From NCBI GenBank assembly GCA_017397725.1, contig JAFQIA010000008.1, forward strand, positions 143,583 to 207,582: DNA of 64,000 nucleotides, read 5' to 3'. Position 1 is the first letter of the stretch; every line of letters begins with the position of its first letter. Positions 25,383 to 35,855 of this stretch are shown one piece after another. Both the position numbers and the translations under genes were made by a program. The notes under the pieces are model-generated. The model did not search any database. It was not told the DNA's origin and was given only the letters and a program-made list of their open reading frames with translations. The DNA comes from Clostridia bacterium (GTDB lineage: Bacteria; Bacillota; Clostridia; Monoglobales; Monoglobaceae).

Positions 25383-27806
25383 ATGACAAAAAGCAGACTT
25401 ACACTTCCTCTCGTTCCCTTGAGAGGATTGACCATATTTCCCGGGATGTCCCTGCACTTTGATGTAGGTCGTCCCAAGTCCATTGCGGCGGTGCGCCGCG
25501 CTATGAATGCGGACAAATTGGTGTTCCTTTGCTATCAGAATGACATCGATGTGGAAACGCCTCAGCGAAGTGATTTGGCAAAAGTGGGAACCGTTGCGGA
25601 AATCCGCCAGATTTTGAATCTCCCTGACGGAAACATCCGCATTTTGGTGGAGGGATTATACCGTGGGCGCATTACCCGCTTTACCGATACTGAGGAGCTT
25701 ACCGTTGTCAACGTTTCCAGACTGGAAAGCGTTCCCTTTAACGATGGAATCCATGCACAGGTACAGATGCGCAGAGTGTTCCATCTGATTGAACAGTTTT
25801 TGGATTTGTATGACCGCCTTTCTCCGGAGGCGCTTGCGTCCTTACTCACCATTGAGGATCCCGGCGAAATGGCAGACGTGGTGATTTCCAACTTTCCCAT
25901 CAAGCCACAGCTGAAACAAGAAATTTTGGATGCCATCTCCGTAGAAGAACGTCTGGAGCGTTTGATTGCGATTATCACTGACGAAATCCGCCTCCTTGAA
26001 ATTGAAAAAGAGGTTATGGACAAGGTACAGACCAATCTGGACCAGAATCAGCGGGACTATGTCTTGCGGGAAAAGCTGCACGTGATTCAAGAGGAATTGG
26101 GGGAAGACGATGCGGTAGAATCGGACATCAAAAAATTCCGTGCTGAATTAGAATCCCGCCCCTTGCCGGAGGCGGTGGCAAACAAGATTGAAGAGGAAAT
26201 CGTTCATCTTGGAAAAACCCATCCCTTCTCTCAAGAGTACGGCGTGGTGGAAAACTATATCGAAACCGTCCTTTCCCTCCCTTGGGAAAAGGAAACCGAG
26301 GATTGTCTGGACACCCGCCTTGCTCGCAAGATTCTTGACCGTGACCATTGCGGTTTGGAAAAGGTCAAGGAACGGATTCTGGAATACATTGCGGTACGCA
26401 AGCTTTCCGGCAATCCTAAGAGTAATATTCTATGTCTGGTAGGACCTCCCGGTGTGGGTAAAACATCCATTGCCCGTTCTTTGGCAGAGGCCCTTGGCAG
26501 AAAATACACCCGCATCAGCCTTGGTGGCGTGCAGAATGAATCGGAAATTCGTGGACATCGCAAAACCTATGTAGGCGCGATGCCCGGTAGAATCATTGAA
26601 GCACTGAAATATGCAGGCAGCAACAACCCCCTGATGCTCTTTGATGAAATTGACAAGATGTCACGGGATTACAGCGGAGACCCTGCCTCGGCAATGCTGG
26701 AGGTGTTTGATCCGGAACAGAATCAGAATTTCCGTGACCATTATATTGAACTTCCCTTTGACCTTTCCAAGGTGCTTTTGATTGCGACAGCAAATACGCT
26801 GGACACCATCCCCAAGCCCTTGCTTGACCGCATGGATATCATTGAGGTTTCAGGATATACCCCTGAGGAGAAATTGGCAATCGCCAAAAAGCATCTGATT
26901 CCCAAGCAGAGAAAGCTGCACGGGCTCAGTGCATCCCAGTTGACCTTCTCCGCATCCTCTCTTCCTGCTTTGATTGATGGCTATACCAGAGAATCAGGGG
27001 TGAGAAGTTTAGAGAGAAAGATTGCAGCACTCTGTCGCAAAACTGCAATGCGGTTGGTGGACTCACCGGAAACCACTTCTGTTTCGGTCACTGCAAAGAA
27101 TCTTACGGACTTTTTAGGAAAACAGATTTATCACTATGACAAGACTGCAGAACAAGACCATATTGGTCTGGTTACCGGTCTTGCGTGGACCGAAAGCGGT
27201 GGTGATACCCTTTCGGTAGAAGTAAACCTGATGCCGGGTAGCGGCAAATTGGAGCTGACTGGAAACTTGGGCGATGTGATGCAGGAATCTGCAAAGGCGG
27301 CGTTAAGCTTTGTGAGGGCCAACACCTTCCGCTTTGGCATTGCACAAGACTTTTACAAAACTACCGACATTCATATCCATGTGCCCGAAGGCGCAATTCC
27401 CAAGGATGGTCCCTCAGCGGGTATTACCATGGCAACTGCGTTGATTTCTGCCCTGTCTGGAAGACCTGTCAACCACTTGGTGGCAATGACCGGCGAAGTA
27501 ACCTTAAGAGGTCGGGTACTCCCCATCGGCGGTTTGAAAGAAAAGACGCTTGCTGCATTCCGGATGGGAATCAAGACAGTAATCATTCCGGATGAAAATC
27601 GTCCTGATTACGAAGAACTGCCCCAAAAAATCAAAGACAGCCTGAAATTTGTTTTCGCCAAAACTATGGACAATGTTCTGGAAACTGCACTTCTTCCTGT
27701 TCCCAAGCGGGACAGGACTCCTGCCAAACAGGAGATGCAGTACATAGAATCGTTGCTTGGTAGCAAAGAGGTTTCCGGCAATCAAATCAGCGCACAAAGC
27801 AACTGA
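25383..27806 (+). CDS. lon: ATP-dependent Lon protease
   Basis: LonA, 807 residues, degrades misfolded and regulatory proteins in the cytoplasm. Residues 8-205 are the substrate-binding LON domain ([15 protein letters not shown]), a coiled-coil region follows, Walker [10 protein letters not shown] starts at 354, Walker [10 protein letters not shown] is near 420, and the protease domain has catalytic S678 in [10 protein letters not shown] and a lysine in GGLKEKT (K721 by the usual 43-residue spacing). Length is normal. The ribosome site is weak (GCAGG). No CIRCE or CtsR box is seen; the promoter has only a short palindrome. First gene of a five-gene unit, with engB 15 bases downstream as in Bacillus. 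Confidence 0.97.
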   Translation: MTKSRLTLPLVPLRGLTIFPGMSLHFDVGRPKSIAAVRRAMNADKLVFLCYQNDIDVETPQRSDLAKVGTVAEIRQILNLPDGNIRILVEGLYRGRITRFTDTEELTVVNVSRLESVPFNDGIHAQVQMRRVFHLIEQFLDLYDRLSPEALASLLTIEDPGEMADVVISNFPIKPQLKQEILDAISVEERLERLIAIITDEIRLLEIEKEVMDKVQTNLDQNQRDYVLREKLHVIQEELGEDDAVESDIKKFRAELESRPLPEAVANKIEEEIVHLGKTHPFSQEYGVVENYIETVLSLPWEKETEDCLDTRLARKILDRDHCGLEKVKERILEYIAVRKLSGNPKSNILCLVGPPGVGKTSIARSLAEALGRKYTRISLGGVQNESEIRGHRKTYVGAMPGRIIEALKYAGSNNPLMLFDEIDKMSRDYSGDPASAMLEVFDPEQNQNFRDHYIELPFDLSKVLLIATANTLDTIPKPLLDRMDIIEVSGYTPEEKLAIAKKHLIPKQRKLHGLSASQLTFSASSLPALIDGYTRESGVRSLERKIAALCRKTAMRLVDSPETTSVSVTAKNLTDFLGKQIYHYDKTAEQDHIGLVTGLAWTESGGDTLSVEVNLMPGSGKLELTGNLGDVMQESAKAALSFVRANTFRFGIAQDFYKTTDIHIHVPEGAIPKDGPSAGITMATALISALSGRPVNHLVAMTGEVTLRGRVLPIGGLKEKTLAAFRMGIKTVIIPDENRPDYEELPQKIKDSLKFVFAKTMDNVLETALLPVPKRDRTPAKQEMQYIESLLGSKEVSGNQISAQSN

Positions 27807-27821
27807 TACAAGGAGGCGCTT

Positions 27822-28442
27822 ATGGACTATATCGACGCAAAATTTTTGCTGACTGCAGTCAAACCCAGTCAGTATCCTGATACCTTGATTCCGGAGGTTG
27901 CTTTTGTCGGCCGTTCCAATGTGGGAAAATCCTCCCTCATCAACTGCCTGACCAATCGCACCAAGCTGGCGCGCACCAGCAGCACTCCCGGAAAGACTGC
28001 AACCATCAACTTTTATGACATTGCCGGTAGCTATCGATTGGTAGACCTTCCCGGTTATGGCTACGCAAAGGTTGCAAAAGCGGAGCTGGAGCGTTGGAGC
28101 AAGATGATTGAAACCTATCTTTCCGACCGCTTTAATCTGGTTCAGGTGATTCAACTGGTGGATGCCAGACACAAGCCCACCAAGGATGATATCACCATGA
28201 TGGGCTGGATTCGACATTTCGGATTTACGCCGGTTGTGGTGGCAACCAAACTGGACAAGCTGAAAAAATCCCAGATTGAAGCCAACCTGACCCAGATTTA
28301 TGAAACCCTCCAGTTGGATGATGATTGCATCCTTCTTCCCTTCTCCTCTGAAACCAAGGAGGGGCGTGAAGAAGTTGCCGAGGTCATTGACCTTGTTTGC
28401 AGCAGATTCAATCCGGACCAAGGAGATATCCTGAACAAATAA
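27822..28442 (+). CDS. engB: Ribosome biogenesis GTPase EngB/YsxC
   Basis: EngB (YsxC/YihA) is an essential GTPase for late 50S assembly. The 206-residue protein has G1 GRSNVGKSS near residue 29, G2/G3 region TPGKTATINFY and DLPGYGYAKV, and G4 TKLDK, with the family's SerAlaLys-type G5 near SSETKEG. The lon-engB pair is conserved in Firmicutes. Ribosome site AAGGAGGCGCTT; 21 bases separate it from hisS. Confidence 0.95.
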   Translation: MDYIDAKFLLTAVKPSQYPDTLIPEVAFVGRSNVGKSSLINCLTNRTKLARTSSTPGKTATINFYDIAGSYRLVDLPGYGYAKVAKAELERWSKMIETYLSDRFNLVQVIQLVDARHKPTKDDITMMGWIRHFGFTPVVVATKLDKLKKSQIEANLTQIYETLQLDDDCILLPFSSETKEGREEVAEVIDLVCSRFNPDQGDILNK

Positions 28443-28463
28443 TCACACAAAGGAGCCTGTATT

Positions 28464-29720
28464 ATGATTAACAAACCACGGGGAACCGAAGATATTCTTC
28501 CTGTTGACAGTCCGCTCTGGCAAAAGATTGAGCAGGCGGCAAGAGAGGTTTGCGCCTCTTATGGTTATCGGGAAATCCGCACCCCTGTTTTTGAGGACAC
28601 CGCGTTGTTCCAACGAGGCGTTGGCGATACCACCGATGTGGTACAAAAAGAAATGTATACCTTTGAGGACAAGGGCGGGCGCAGTATCACACTTCGTCCG
28701 GAGGGAACCGCCTCTCTGGCGCGGAGCTTTATTGAAAACTCCCTCTATGCTGACCCGCAGCCTACCAAACTGTTCTATCTGATTTCTTGCTACCGCTATG
28801 AAAAACCCCAATCGGGCCGGTTGCGGGAATTCCACCAGTTTGGCATCGAGTGTTTTGGCGGTACATCGGATGCCACCGATGCCGAGGTTATCGCTCTTGC
28901 GCTCTCCTTCTTTGAAAAGGTGGGGGTCAAAGGGTTAAAGCTGAACCTCAACAGCATTGGCTGTCCGGTTTGCAAAAAGGACTACAACGAAAAACTGCGG
29001 GAATACTTCGGTCAGCACCAAGACAAGCTGTGTGAAACCTGTCATACCCGTTTGGAAAAGAATCCCATGCGCATCATTGACTGCAAATCCGAAATCTGTT
29101 CGGCAATCGCCAAGGATGCTCCCAAGATGATTGACCACCTCTGTCCCGATTGTAAGGCGCATCTTGACAAGACCCTTGCTTATCTGGATGCAGTTGGCAT
29201 CTCTTATACCATTGATTCTTCGATCGTGCGCGGTCTTGATTATTACACCCGTACGGTATTTGAAATTACTTCTGATGCCCTTGGCGCACAATCCACCGTC
29301 TGCGGTGGGGGTCGTTACAACGGCTTGGTTGAGGAATTGGGCGGAAAACCCACCGAAGGCATCGGCTTTGCGGTAGGTCTGGAGCGGCTGATTATGATTC
29401 TCAAAAGCCAGAATTCCGATAATCTCATCCCCCAAAATCAACCCCGTATCTTCTTTGCCGCAATCGGCGACAATGCAGATATTGAGGCACAAAAACTGGT
29501 CTATGCTTTACGGCAAAAGAACTGCTATGCAGAACGCGACCTTTGTGGCAGAAGCATCAAGGCACAGATGAAATACGCCAACAAATTAGGTGCAGCATAC
29601 AGCATGGTGCTTGGCGATGATGAGATTGCCGGTGGCAAAGCAGAACTGAAAAATATGGCAGACGGGTCGGTGCAAATTGTTGCTCTGAACCCGGATGAAA
29701 TTTACGATATCATCAAGTAG
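28464..29720 (+). CDS. hisS: Histidyl-tRNA synthetase
   Basis: HisRS, 418 residues, class II. Motif 1 region begins PRGTEDILPVDSPLW; motif 2 is the CYRYEKPQSGRLREFHQFGIE stretch; the histidine-specific loops appear as RGLDYYTRTVFE (HisA) and GGGRYNGLVEELGG (HisB); motif 3 is GFAVGLERL. The C-terminal 90 residues are the anticodon-binding domain. Only 21 bases follow engB, so no T-box leader can be present. Upstream of aspS by 23 bases. Ribosome site AAAGGAG. Confidence 0.96.
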   Translation: MINKPRGTEDILPVDSPLWQKIEQAAREVCASYGYREIRTPVFEDTALFQRGVGDTTDVVQKEMYTFEDKGGRSITLRPEGTASLARSFIENSLYADPQPTKLFYLISCYRYEKPQSGRLREFHQFGIECFGGTSDATDAEVIALALSFFEKVGVKGLKLNLNSIGCPVCKKDYNEKLREYFGQHQDKLCETCHTRLEKNPMRIIDCKSEICSAIAKDAPKMIDHLCPDCKAHLDKTLAYLDAVGISYTIDSSIVRGLDYYTRTVFEITSDALGAQSTVCGGGRYNGLVEELGGKPTEGIGFAVGLERLIMILKSQNSDNLIPQNQPRIFFAAIGDNADIEAQKLVYALRQKNCYAERDLCGRSIKAQMKYANKLGAAYSMVLGDDEIAGGKAELKNMADGSVQIVALNPDEIYDIIK

Positions 29721-29743
29721 AAATTCCCAAGGAGGTTCATAAT

Positions 29744-31555
29744 ATGCAGTTTGAAACTATGGCAGGGCTGAAGCGTACCCATATGTGTACCGAGCTCTCT
29801 GCAAAAAATCAGGGTGAAACCGTTACTTTGACCGGTTGGGTTGCCCGCAACAGAAAACTGGGCGGCGTGAACTTTGTTACGCTCCGTGACCGCACCGGTA
29901 TTGTGCAGCTTTCTTTTAATGATGAAAGCGACCGCGCGATTTTTGAAAAGGCAGAACAGTTAAAGAGCGAATATGTCATCGCAGTACAAGGAACAGTGCT
30001 ACTTCGTACACCGGAAAACATCAATCCCCAGATGAAAACCGGCGAAATTGAGGTGTTTGTGACCGAGCTCCGTATCCTGAATGGGGCGGAAACCACACCC
30101 TTCTATATTGAAGAGGATATCGACACCAATGATGCATTGCGACTCAAGTACCGGTATCTAGACCTGCGTCGTCCGGATATGCAGCGGAATATGATTCTCC
30201 GCCACAAAATCACCAAGCTGGCGCGGGACTACTTTGACAAGAACGGATTTTTGGAACTGGAAACCCCCATGCTCACCAAGAGTACCCCCGAGGGTGCCCG
30301 TGACTATCTGGTTCCCAGCCGTGTGCATCCCGGCAGCTTCTACGCACTGCCTCAGTCCCCGCAGCTTTACAAGCAGCTTTTGATGCTGGCAGGCTATGAC
30401 CGCTATTTCCAAGTTGCAAGATGTTTCCGTGACGAGGACTTGCGTGCGGATCGTCAGCCGGAGTTTACTCAGCTTGATATGGAGCTTTCCTTTGCAGACA
30501 TCGATACCATCATCGAACTGAACGAAGGCTTTTTGAAGAAGATTTTTGAAGAGGTTTTGGATGTCAAGGTGGAAACACCCTTCCTCCGTCTTCCTTATTC
30601 TGAGGCGATGGACCGCTTTGGTTCTGACAAACCGGACACCCGTTTTGGAATGGAGTTTATCGATATTTCCGATGCGGTGAAAGACTGTGATTTCAAGGTA
30701 TTCTCCGGTGCCATTGAACAGGGCGGCAGCGTTCGTTGTATTGTAGTAGAAGGCTTAGGCGAAAAGATGACCAGAAAGACTCTGGACTCCCTTGGAGAAT
30801 ACGTCAAGACCTATCGTGCAAAGGGTATGGCTTGGATTGTAGTGGAAGACGGCGGTCTGCGCTCACAAATCACCAAGTTCCTGTCCGAATCTGAAGTACA
30901 GGCAATCCTTAACAAGACCCAAGCCAAGGTTGGAGATGCCATCTTGATTATTGCAGACACCAATCAGGTGGTTTATGATGCCCTTGGCAATCTGCGTCTG
31001 GAGGTTGCACGGCGGTTTGACCTGATCGACAAGAACAAGTTCAACTTCTTGTGGGTCACCGACTTCCCGCTGCTTGAATATGACGAGGACGAAAACCGTT
31101 ATGTTGCAAAGCATCACCCCTTTACCCATCCTGTGGACGAGGATATCGACAAGCTGGAAACTGCTCCCGGTGAGGTTCGGGCAAAGGCATATGACATTAT
31201 CTTAAACGGTACCGAAATCGGCGGCGGAAGCTTAAGAATCTTCCACACCGACCTGCAGGAAAAGATGTTCAAAGCCCTCGGCTTTACCAAGGAAGAAGCT
31301 TGGGAACGCTTCGGATTCTTGATGGAAGCCTTTAAGTATGGCACTCCTCCCCACGGCGGACTTGCTTACGGACTTGACCGTCTGGTGATGATTATGGCAG
31401 GTTGTGACTCCATCCGTGATGTCATTCCCTTCCCGAAAGTGCAGACTGCTGCCGAGATTATGAACGGCTCCCCCTCCGAGGTTGACAAAAAGCAGTTGGA
31501 TGAGTTGTTTATTGCGGTGACTGCCGCCAAAGAAGAAAGCGAACAGAAAGGATAA
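29744..31555 (+). CDS. aspS: Aspartyl-tRNA synthetase
   Basis: AspRS of the bacterial type, 603 residues. The N-terminal OB fold (about 20-110, [26 protein letters not shown]) reads the anticodon, class II motif 2 is [18 protein letters not shown], a GAD insertion occupies about 290-420, and motif 3 is [15 protein letters not shown] near the end. Whether it is discriminating for tRNA-Asp or also charges tRNA-Asn cannot be decided here; gatCAB is not in the window. Cotranscribed with hisS and tyrS; ribosome site AAGGAGG. Confidence 0.96.
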   Translation: MQFETMAGLKRTHMCTELSAKNQGETVTLTGWVARNRKLGGVNFVTLRDRTGIVQLSFNDESDRAIFEKAEQLKSEYVIAVQGTVLLRTPENINPQMKTGEIEVFVTELRILNGAETTPFYIEEDIDTNDALRLKYRYLDLRRPDMQRNMILRHKITKLARDYFDKNGFLELETPMLTKSTPEGARDYLVPSRVHPGSFYALPQSPQLYKQLLMLAGYDRYFQVARCFRDEDLRADRQPEFTQLDMELSFADIDTIIELNEGFLKKIFEEVLDVKVETPFLRLPYSEAMDRFGSDKPDTRFGMEFIDISDAVKDCDFKVFSGAIEQGGSVRCIVVEGLGEKMTRKTLDSLGEYVKTYRAKGMAWIVVEDGGLRSQITKFLSESEVQAILNKTQAKVGDAILIIADTNQVVYDALGNLRLEVARRFDLIDKNKFNFLWVTDFPLLEYDEDENRYVAKHHPFTHPVDEDIDKLETAPGEVRAKAYDIILNGTEIGGGSLRIFHTDLQEKMFKALGFTKEEAWERFGFLMEAFKYGTPPHGGLAYGLDRLVMIMAGCDSIRDVIPFPKVQTAAEIMNGSPSEVDKKQLDELFIAVTAAKEESEQKG

Positions 31556-31559
31556 GACC

Positions 31560-32786
31560 ATGCAAAACGTATATGATACCCTGAAAGAACGTGGCCTGAT
31601 TGCACAGACCACCCACGAAGAAGAAATCCGGAAAATCTTAGGCGAGAAAAAGATTACCTTTTATATCGGCTTTGACCCCACTGCAGATAGCTTGCACATT
31701 GGCCACTTTATGCAGTTGATTGTGATGAAGCATATGCAAAACGCCGGACACCGTCCCATCATTTTGTTGGGCGGGGGCACCACTATGGTTGGTGACCCCA
31801 CCGGAAAAACCGATATGCGCCCGATGATTACGCAGGAAGAAATCCAGAAGAATGCGGACAACTTCAAAGTCCAGATGTCCAAGTTCATTGATTTCAGCGA
31901 TGGCAAAGCCCTGATGGTAAATAACGCCGACTGGTTGCTCAAACAGAACTATGTGGATTTTCTGCGGGAAGTTGGTGTGCACTTCTCGGTAAACCGGATG
32001 CTTACTGCAGAATGCTTTAAGACCCGTCTGGAGAGAGGTCTTTCCTTCCTGGAATTTAACTATATGCTGATGCAGAGCTTTGACTTTTACAAGCTCTACA
32101 AAGAACACGATTGCCTGATGGAATTTGGCGGTGACGACCAATGGTCCAACATCATCGGCGGTATTGAACTGATTCGCCGGAAAGAGGGCAAGCAGGCTTA
32201 TGGTATGACCTTTACCCTGCTTACTACTTCTGAGGGCAAAAAGATGGGCAAAACCGAAAAAGGCGCCCTCTGGCTTGACCCTGAAAAAGTATCTCCCTAT
32301 GAATTCTATCAATACTGGAGAAACGTAGATGACAAGGATGTTATCCGTATGCTGAAGTTGGTTACCTTCCTGCCGATGGAACAGATTGCAGAATACGAAA
32401 AACTGGAAGGTCAGGAACTCAACAAGGTAAAATGTATTCTCGCTTACGAAGTAACCAAGATGGTACATGGCAAAGAGGCTGCCGATGCTGCCAACGATGC
32501 GGCAACTGCCATCTTTGGCGGTGGCGGAAACACCGAGAATATGCCCTCGGAAACCATCAGCAAGGCAGACCTTGGGGATGGTTTGAATGTTCTTGATCTC
32601 TTGACTATGGTAAAACTGATTCCTTCTAAGGGCGAAGGCAGACGACTGATTCAGCAAAACGGTTTGAGCATCAACAACGAAAAGGTAACTACCGTTGACC
32701 TGATGGTAACTGCCGATATGTTTGGCGAAGACGGATTAATTATCAAAAAAGGTAAGAAAACCTTCCTCCGTTTGATTCTTGAATAA
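31560..32786 (+). CDS. tyrS: Tyrosyl-tRNA synthetase
   Basis: TyrRS, 408 residues, class I. HIGH appears as HIGHFMQL near residue 42, the KMSKS loop as [14 protein letters not shown] near 222, and the C-terminal S4-like RNA-binding domain (residues about 345-405) includes [21 protein letters not shown]. It starts four bases after aspS, the tightest junction of the operon, and ends in the bidirectional terminator. In many Firmicutes tyrS is monocistronic with a T-box; here it has no leader of its own. Confidence 0.96.
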   Translation: MQNVYDTLKERGLIAQTTHEEEIRKILGEKKITFYIGFDPTADSLHIGHFMQLIVMKHMQNAGHRPIILLGGGTTMVGDPTGKTDMRPMITQEEIQKNADNFKVQMSKFIDFSDGKALMVNNADWLLKQNYVDFLREVGVHFSVNRMLTAECFKTRLERGLSFLEFNYMLMQSFDFYKLYKEHDCLMEFGGDDQWSNIIGGIELIRRKEGKQAYGMTFTLLTTSEGKKMGKTEKGALWLDPEKVSPYEFYQYWRNVDDKDVIRMLKLVTFLPMEQIAEYEKLEGQELNKVKCILAYEVTKMVHGKEAADAANDAATAIFGGGGNTENMPSETISKADLGDGLNVLDLLTMVKLIPSKGEGRRLIQQNGLSINNEKVTTVDLMVTADMFGEDGLIIKKGKKTFLRLILE

Positions 32787-32787
32787 G

Positions 32788-32821
32788 AAAATCCCGTGAT
32801 ACAAAAGTATCACGGGATTTT
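32788..32821. terminator. Bidirectional terminator between tyrS and ispF
   Basis: Perfect 15-bp stem (32788-32802 with 32807-32821) with an AAAA loop; ends one base before the ispF stop codon on the other strand. Confidence 0.92.
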
Positions 32822-33292
32822 TTACTTTTCAATCAAGCAAACTGCATAAGCGGAGATTCCCTCGCCTCTGCCTTCAAATCCAAGATGTTCCGTGGTGGTC
32901 GCCTTGATGTTAATCGCATCTTCCTCCACGCCCAGCACCTGGGCAAAGCGAGTGCGCATCTGTGGGATAAATCCTGCCAATTTTGGCTTTTGTGCAACGA
33001 TGGTAGCATCGATATTACCCAAGCGCCAGCCCTGCTCACCAAGCAGATTTTTTACACAGGAAAGCAATTGCATACTGTCCGCTCCTTTGTAGGTGGGGTC
33101 GGTATCAGGAAAATGCTTTCCAATATCGCCAAGTCCCGCCGCACCAAGCAGCGCGTCCATCACTGCGTGGGTCAGCACATCGGCATCCGAATATCCAAGG
33201 AGTCCAAGATGATAAGGAACGGAAACACCGCCTAAAATCAAAGCTCTATCCTCCACCAACTGATGCACATCATATCCAAATCCAACTCTCAT
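32822..33292 (-). CDS. ispF: 2-C-methyl-D-erythritol 2,4-cyclodiphosphate synthase
   Basis: IspF forms MEcPP from CDP-ME-2-phosphate in the MEP isoprenoid pathway. The 156-residue length is exact for the family. Metal-binding residues are in GFGYDVHQL (Asp and His near 8-10) and the second ligand His lies in [14 protein letters not shown]. The [12 protein letters not shown] and [17 protein letters not shown] blocks complete the signature. It overlaps ispD by four bases and shares its ribosome site region GAGGTGGG. Confidence 0.96.
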   Translation of the reverse strand: MRVGFGYDVHQLVEDRALILGGVSVPYHLGLLGYSDADVLTHAVMDALLGAAGLGDIGKHFPDTDPTYKGADSMQLLSCVKNLLGEQGWRLGNIDATIVAQKPKLAGFIPQMRTRFAQVLGVEEDAINIKATTTEHLGFEGRGEGISAYAVCLIEK

Positions 33293-33969
33293 CTTCCCAC
33301 CTCGTTCTCCTTGTAAATTGCGTTGGCAAATAGCATATCCTCCGGCGTGGTAATTTTGATGTTTCGGTAATCACCTTCTACAATTTTGACCGGAATCTTT
33401 GCGTGTTCCAGAACCGATGCATCATCGGTAACTGCCACGCCGTCCGCTTTTGCCTTTTGGTGTGCCATCCGAATCACATCCGTATGGAATCCCTGTGGGG
33501 TCTGCACCGCCATTAAAGATTCTCTTGGCAGGGTTTCCTTGACTACCCCATCCTCCATTGCCTTGATGGTGTCCTTGACCGGAACTGCGGGAATTGCCCC
33601 CTGATAGGTAGCAAGGGCACCAAGCACCGCCAAAATTTCTTTTTTACTTACAAAAGGACGGGCACCGTCGTGAATCAAAACCTTATGATCTTCCACCTGT
33701 GCCAATCCACAACAGACGGATTCCTGTCGAGTGGCACCACCGGCAACGATTGCCTTGATTTTTTTAATACCATATTCTTTTACCATATCCGAAATCAGCG
33801 TGATTTCCTCCTTGCGGGTAACAATGATAATTTCGCTGATTTCATCCATCGCAAACGCCGAAAGGGTATGAATCAAAAGGGGTTTTTCTCCAATGGTCAA
33901 TAGTTGCTTATTGATGCCTTTGCCCATACGGGTACTATTCCCCGCTGCAAGCACGATAACAGATGCCAT
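33289..33969 (-). CDS. ispD: 2-C-methyl-D-erythritol 4-phosphate cytidylyltransferase
   Basis: IspD condenses MEP with CTP. The 226-residue protein starts [20 protein letters not shown], the nucleotidyltransferase loop with the catalytic Arg and Lys, followed by IHDGARPF near residue 100 and AVQTPQGFH and VTDDASVLE towards the end. ispD-ispF adjacency is widespread. The pair follows radA by 15 bases, as in many Firmicutes (radA-disA-ispD-ispF, here without disA). Ribosome site AAAGGAGAGG. Confidence 0.96.
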   Translation of the reverse strand: MASVIVLAAGNSTRMGKGINKQLLTIGEKPLLIHTLSAFAMDEISEIIIVTRKEEITLISDMVKEYGIKKIKAIVAGGATRQESVCCGLAQVEDHKVLIHDGARPFVSKKEILAVLGALATYQGAIPAVPVKDTIKAMEDGVVKETLPRESLMAVQTPQGFHTDVIRMAHQKAKADGVAVTDDASVLEHAKIPVKIVEGDYRNIKITTPEDMLFANAIYKENEVGR

Positions 33970-33984
33970 TGGACCCTCTCCTTT

Positions 33985-35340
33985 CTATAAATCCTCCAAT
34001 ACCTGCTTGATATTGGAATAGGTACAAACTTCTATTTTATCAAACTTTTTAAGCTTTTTCCCATTCGCCTTTGGAATCAGGCATCGTGTAAAACCAAGCT
34101 TTTCCGCCTCGGCAATACGATTCTCCAAGAAATTACAAGACCGGAGTTCCCCTGCAAGACCAACCTCACCAATGGCAACCAATCCACTGTCAAGGGGTTT
34201 GTTCCGCACACTGGACACAATGGCAAGCAGAATACCCAAATCCACAGCCGGCTCCATCATTCTGAGGCCACCCACCACATTCACATAGATATCGCGGGAG
34301 GACACATGGATCCCCAATCGTTTTTCCATCACCGCAAGAATCATCAGCACTCTGGAAAGGTCTACCCCCGTTGCCATACGGCGGGGATTCCCAAAATTGG
34401 TGGGTGCCGCCAAAGCCTGTACTTCTGCAAGAACAGGACGGGTTCCCTCCATGGTACAAAGGATACAGGAACCTGCTTCCCCTTCCGGTCTGCCGGATAA
34501 AAGCGCCATAGACGGGTTCTGGATTTCTACCAAACCCTCGGCACTCATTTCAAATACACCGATTTCATTGGTGGAACCGAAACGATTCTTGATGGCGCGG
34601 ATGATACGATATGCCCGATGCTGTTCCCCCTCGAAGTAGAGAACGCTGTCCACAATATGTTCCAGAATCTTCGGTCCTGCGATAGACCCCTCTTTGGTTA
34701 CATGTCCAACCAAGAAGGTGGCAATGGATTCTTCCTTGGCAATCCGCATCATAGTTGCCGCCACATCCCGAATCTGGGAAACGCTGCCCGGTGCCGGAGA
34801 AATGTCCGGATTGAACATGGTCTGCACTGAATCCACAATCAAAATATCCGGTCTTTCCTGATAGATGCAGGAAATGATGTTGGTCATATTGGTCTCAGAA
34901 TAAATTTTGAGATTCTGACTGTCAATCTGCAACCGGTCGGCACGCAGTTTGATTTGTCTTGGAGATTCCTCACCCGAAATATAGAGCACTTTTTTGCTCT
35001 TGTCGAGGTTTCCGCACATTTGAAGCAAAATCGTGGACTTTCCGATTCCCGGATCGCCGCCCAAAAGCACCAGAGAGCCGGGAACAATTCCCCCGCCCAA
35101 AACCCTGTCCAGCTCCTGAAAACCGGTAGGGATTCTGGTTTCTTCCGAAATGGAAATCTCTTGCAGTAATGACGGCTTTGCAGAAGAACCAATGGTGGTT
35201 GCCTTATGCCCGCCCTTGGGGGCATCTACAATCACTTCTTCATTCATCGTGTTCCACGCGCCGCAGCCGGGACACTTTCCCATCCATTTGGGCGATTCGG
35301 TACCGCAATCTGCACAGACGAAAATAGACTTTTGCTTCAT
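33985..35340 (-). CDS. radA: DNA repair protein RadA
   Basis: RadA (Sms), 451 residues, is a RecA-like branch-migration helicase for recombination. The N-terminal zinc finger is CADCGTESPKWMGKCPGCGAW, Walker A is GGDPGIGKST near residue 95, the RadA-specific KNRFGSTNEIGVFEM lies near 253, and the C-terminal third is the Lon-protease-like domain without catalytic Ser. The start ATG is preceded by AAGGAG at a long 13-base spacing. Chaperone genes lie upstream, ispDF downstream. Confidence 0.96.
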   Translation of the reverse strand: MKQKSIFVCADCGTESPKWMGKCPGCGAWNTMNEEVIVDAPKGGHKATTIGSSAKPSLLQEISISEETRIPTGFQELDRVLGGGIVPGSLVLLGGDPGIGKSTILLQMCGNLDKSKKVLYISGEESPRQIKLRADRLQIDSQNLKIYSETNMTNIISCIYQERPDILIVDSVQTMFNPDISPAPGSVSQIRDVAATMMRIAKEESIATFLVGHVTKEGSIAGPKILEHIVDSVLYFEGEQHRAYRIIRAIKNRFGSTNEIGVFEMSAEGLVEIQNPSMALLSGRPEGEAGSCILCTMEGTRPVLAEVQALAAPTNFGNPRRMATGVDLSRVLMILAVMEKRLGIHVSSRDIYVNVVGGLRMMEPAVDLGILLAIVSSVRNKPLDSGLVAIGEVGLAGELRSCNFLENRIAEAEKLGFTRCLIPKANGKKLKKFDKIEVCTYSNIKQVLEDL

Positions 35341-35359
35341 GGCTTTTCAAAACTCCTTG

Positions 35360-35851
35360 TTATACAATGGTCATAGACTGAATCCGGATATCTTCGGTGG
35401 GGGTACCGCCCTCGGGACCCACACGTTTTACTGCCAGAAAGCTGTCCACAACCTCCATTCCCTCAATTACTTTTCCAAATGCCGCATACTGACCATCCAA
35501 GAAGGATGCATCGTCATAGCAGATAAAGAACTGACTGCTTGCAGAATTGGGGTTGGCAGAACGCGCCATAGAAATCACACCTCTCTGGTGAGAAAGGGTG
35601 TTCTGGATAAATCCGTTTGCCGCAAATTCACCGGGAATGTTTTCATCGCTACCACCCATACCGGAACCCAAGGGGTCGCCGCCCTGCGCCATAAATCCGT
35701 CAATCACACGATGGAATGTCAATCCGTCATAGAATCCATCCCGTACCAGTTTTTCAAAATTCTCTGCTGTTTTGGGTGCAAATTCCGGCATCAGTTCAAT
35801 GATGAAACTTCCGCCTTTCTCCATAGTAACCTGAACTTTTGTGTTTGCCAT
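35360..35851 (-). CDS. ppiB: Cyclophilin-type peptidyl-prolyl cis-trans isomerase
   Basis: A 163-residue cytoplasmic cyclophilin. The family core is plain: FYDGLTFHRVIDGFMAQGGDP (with the catalytic Arg), SMARSANPNSASSQFFI and FLDGQYAAFGKV. No signal peptide. The start was set at MANTKV (35849-35851), where AAAGGAGAATAAAAAA precedes ATG. It follows prsA by only four bases, so two unrelated prolyl isomerase families, one exported and one cytoplasmic, are in one operon downstream of groESL. Confidence 0.93.
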   Translation of the reverse strand: MANTKVQVTMEKGGSFIIELMPEFAPKTAENFEKLVRDGFYDGLTFHRVIDGFMAQGGDPLGSGMGGSDENIPGEFAANGFIQNTLSHQRGVISMARSANPNSASSQFFICYDDASFLDGQYAAFGKVIEGMEVVDSFLAVKRVGPEGGTPTEDIRIQSMTIV

Positions 35852-35855
35852 TTTT

